From Desulfuromusa sp. (GTDB taxonomy: Bacteria > Desulfobacterota > Desulfuromonadia > Desulfuromonadales > Geopsychrobacteraceae): DNA of 64,000 nt. The DNA lies in contig JADGEB010000009.1 of the NCBI GenBank assembly GCA_016744595.1, positions 31,784 to 95,783 on the forward strand, in the 5' to 3' direction. How positions within the stretch are numbered: position 1 is the stretch's first letter; the number at the start of each line of letters is the position of its first letter. The notes under the pieces were generated by a model. That model did not search any database, had not been told where the DNA came from, and was given only the letters and a program-made list of their open reading frames with translations. Both the position numbers and the translations under genes were made by a program. This document shows, one piece after another, positions 63,067-64,000 of this stretch.

Positions 63067-64000
<934 letters not shown>

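Overview
The window looks like a chromosome segment of a Desulfuromonadales-type bacterium (Geobacter/Desulfuromonas/Pelobacter relatives). The evidence is gene order and content: pheA-tyrA-aroA-cmk-rpsA-sppA-ihfB, queA-tgt-yajC-secD-secF-TPR-recJ and lysS-lolC-lolD-bamA are arrangements familiar from that group. A Cbc-like multihaem cytochrome/Fe-S/NrfD operon and a three-haem lipoprotein also fit a dissimilatory metal or sulfur reducer. The assignment is an inference from synteny; no rRNA or tRNA gene is present. Almost everything is chromosomal backbone. There is no phage, intact insertion sequence or CRISPR array, only small dispersed or inverted repeats (2032-2158, 6908-7035, 5512-5579, 59171-59322, 62995-63035).

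Layout. 1-6.9 kb (minus): bamA (3' end cut off), lolD, lolC, lysS, a 4HBT thioesterase, mutM and a YchJ-like protein. 7.0-13.7 kb (minus): an envelope/peptide-transport operon: TPR lipoprotein, LolB-like lipoprotein, DppA-like binding protein, DppB, a stand-alone MshEN (c-di-GMP-binding type) protein, DppC. 13.9-18.3 kb (plus): a signalling operon of a small two-TM protein, an SLC5 symporter fused to a linker, GAF and PP2C phosphatase, a STAS anti-sigma antagonist and an RsbW-like kinase, i.e. a partner-switching module driven by a transporter-like receptor. 18.3-21.6 kb (minus): sigma54-type response regulator and histidine kinase. 21.6-27.4 kb (plus): a sigma54 promoter with a candidate upstream activator site, then a tetrahaem cytochrome, a Tat Fe-S protein, an NrfD-like subunit and a cytochrome with 12 haem sites, closed by a strong terminator.

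27.4-37.7 kb: lgt, an RluD-type synthase, a 6S RNA gene (plus strand, not in any ORF), then ihfB-sppA-rpsA-cmk-aroA-tyrA-pheA (minus). 38-45.5 kb is the accessory stretch: glyoxalase-like gene, AbiEii-type toxin with XRE antitoxin under a promoter inside a long inverted repeat, rhodanese, aminotransferase with a DRTGG P-loop protein, TetR with a QueG-like Fe-S protein, and an unrecognised gene. 45.5-54 kb (minus): murB, recJ, TPR, secF, secD, yajC, tgt, queA. 54-59 kb: an alanine-rich three-haem lipoprotein, a DUF1858 protein, and an operon pairing a predicted pseudokinase with an L,D-transpeptidase. 59.3-64 kb (minus): argC, rpsI, rplM, truA, ecfT-like and leuB (5' end cut off).

The most interesting candidates are the transporter-receptor partner-switching operon next to a sigma54-controlled respiratory operon, the c-di-GMP-type domain inside a Dpp operon, the pseudokinase/L,D-transpeptidase pair, and the 6S RNA gene.
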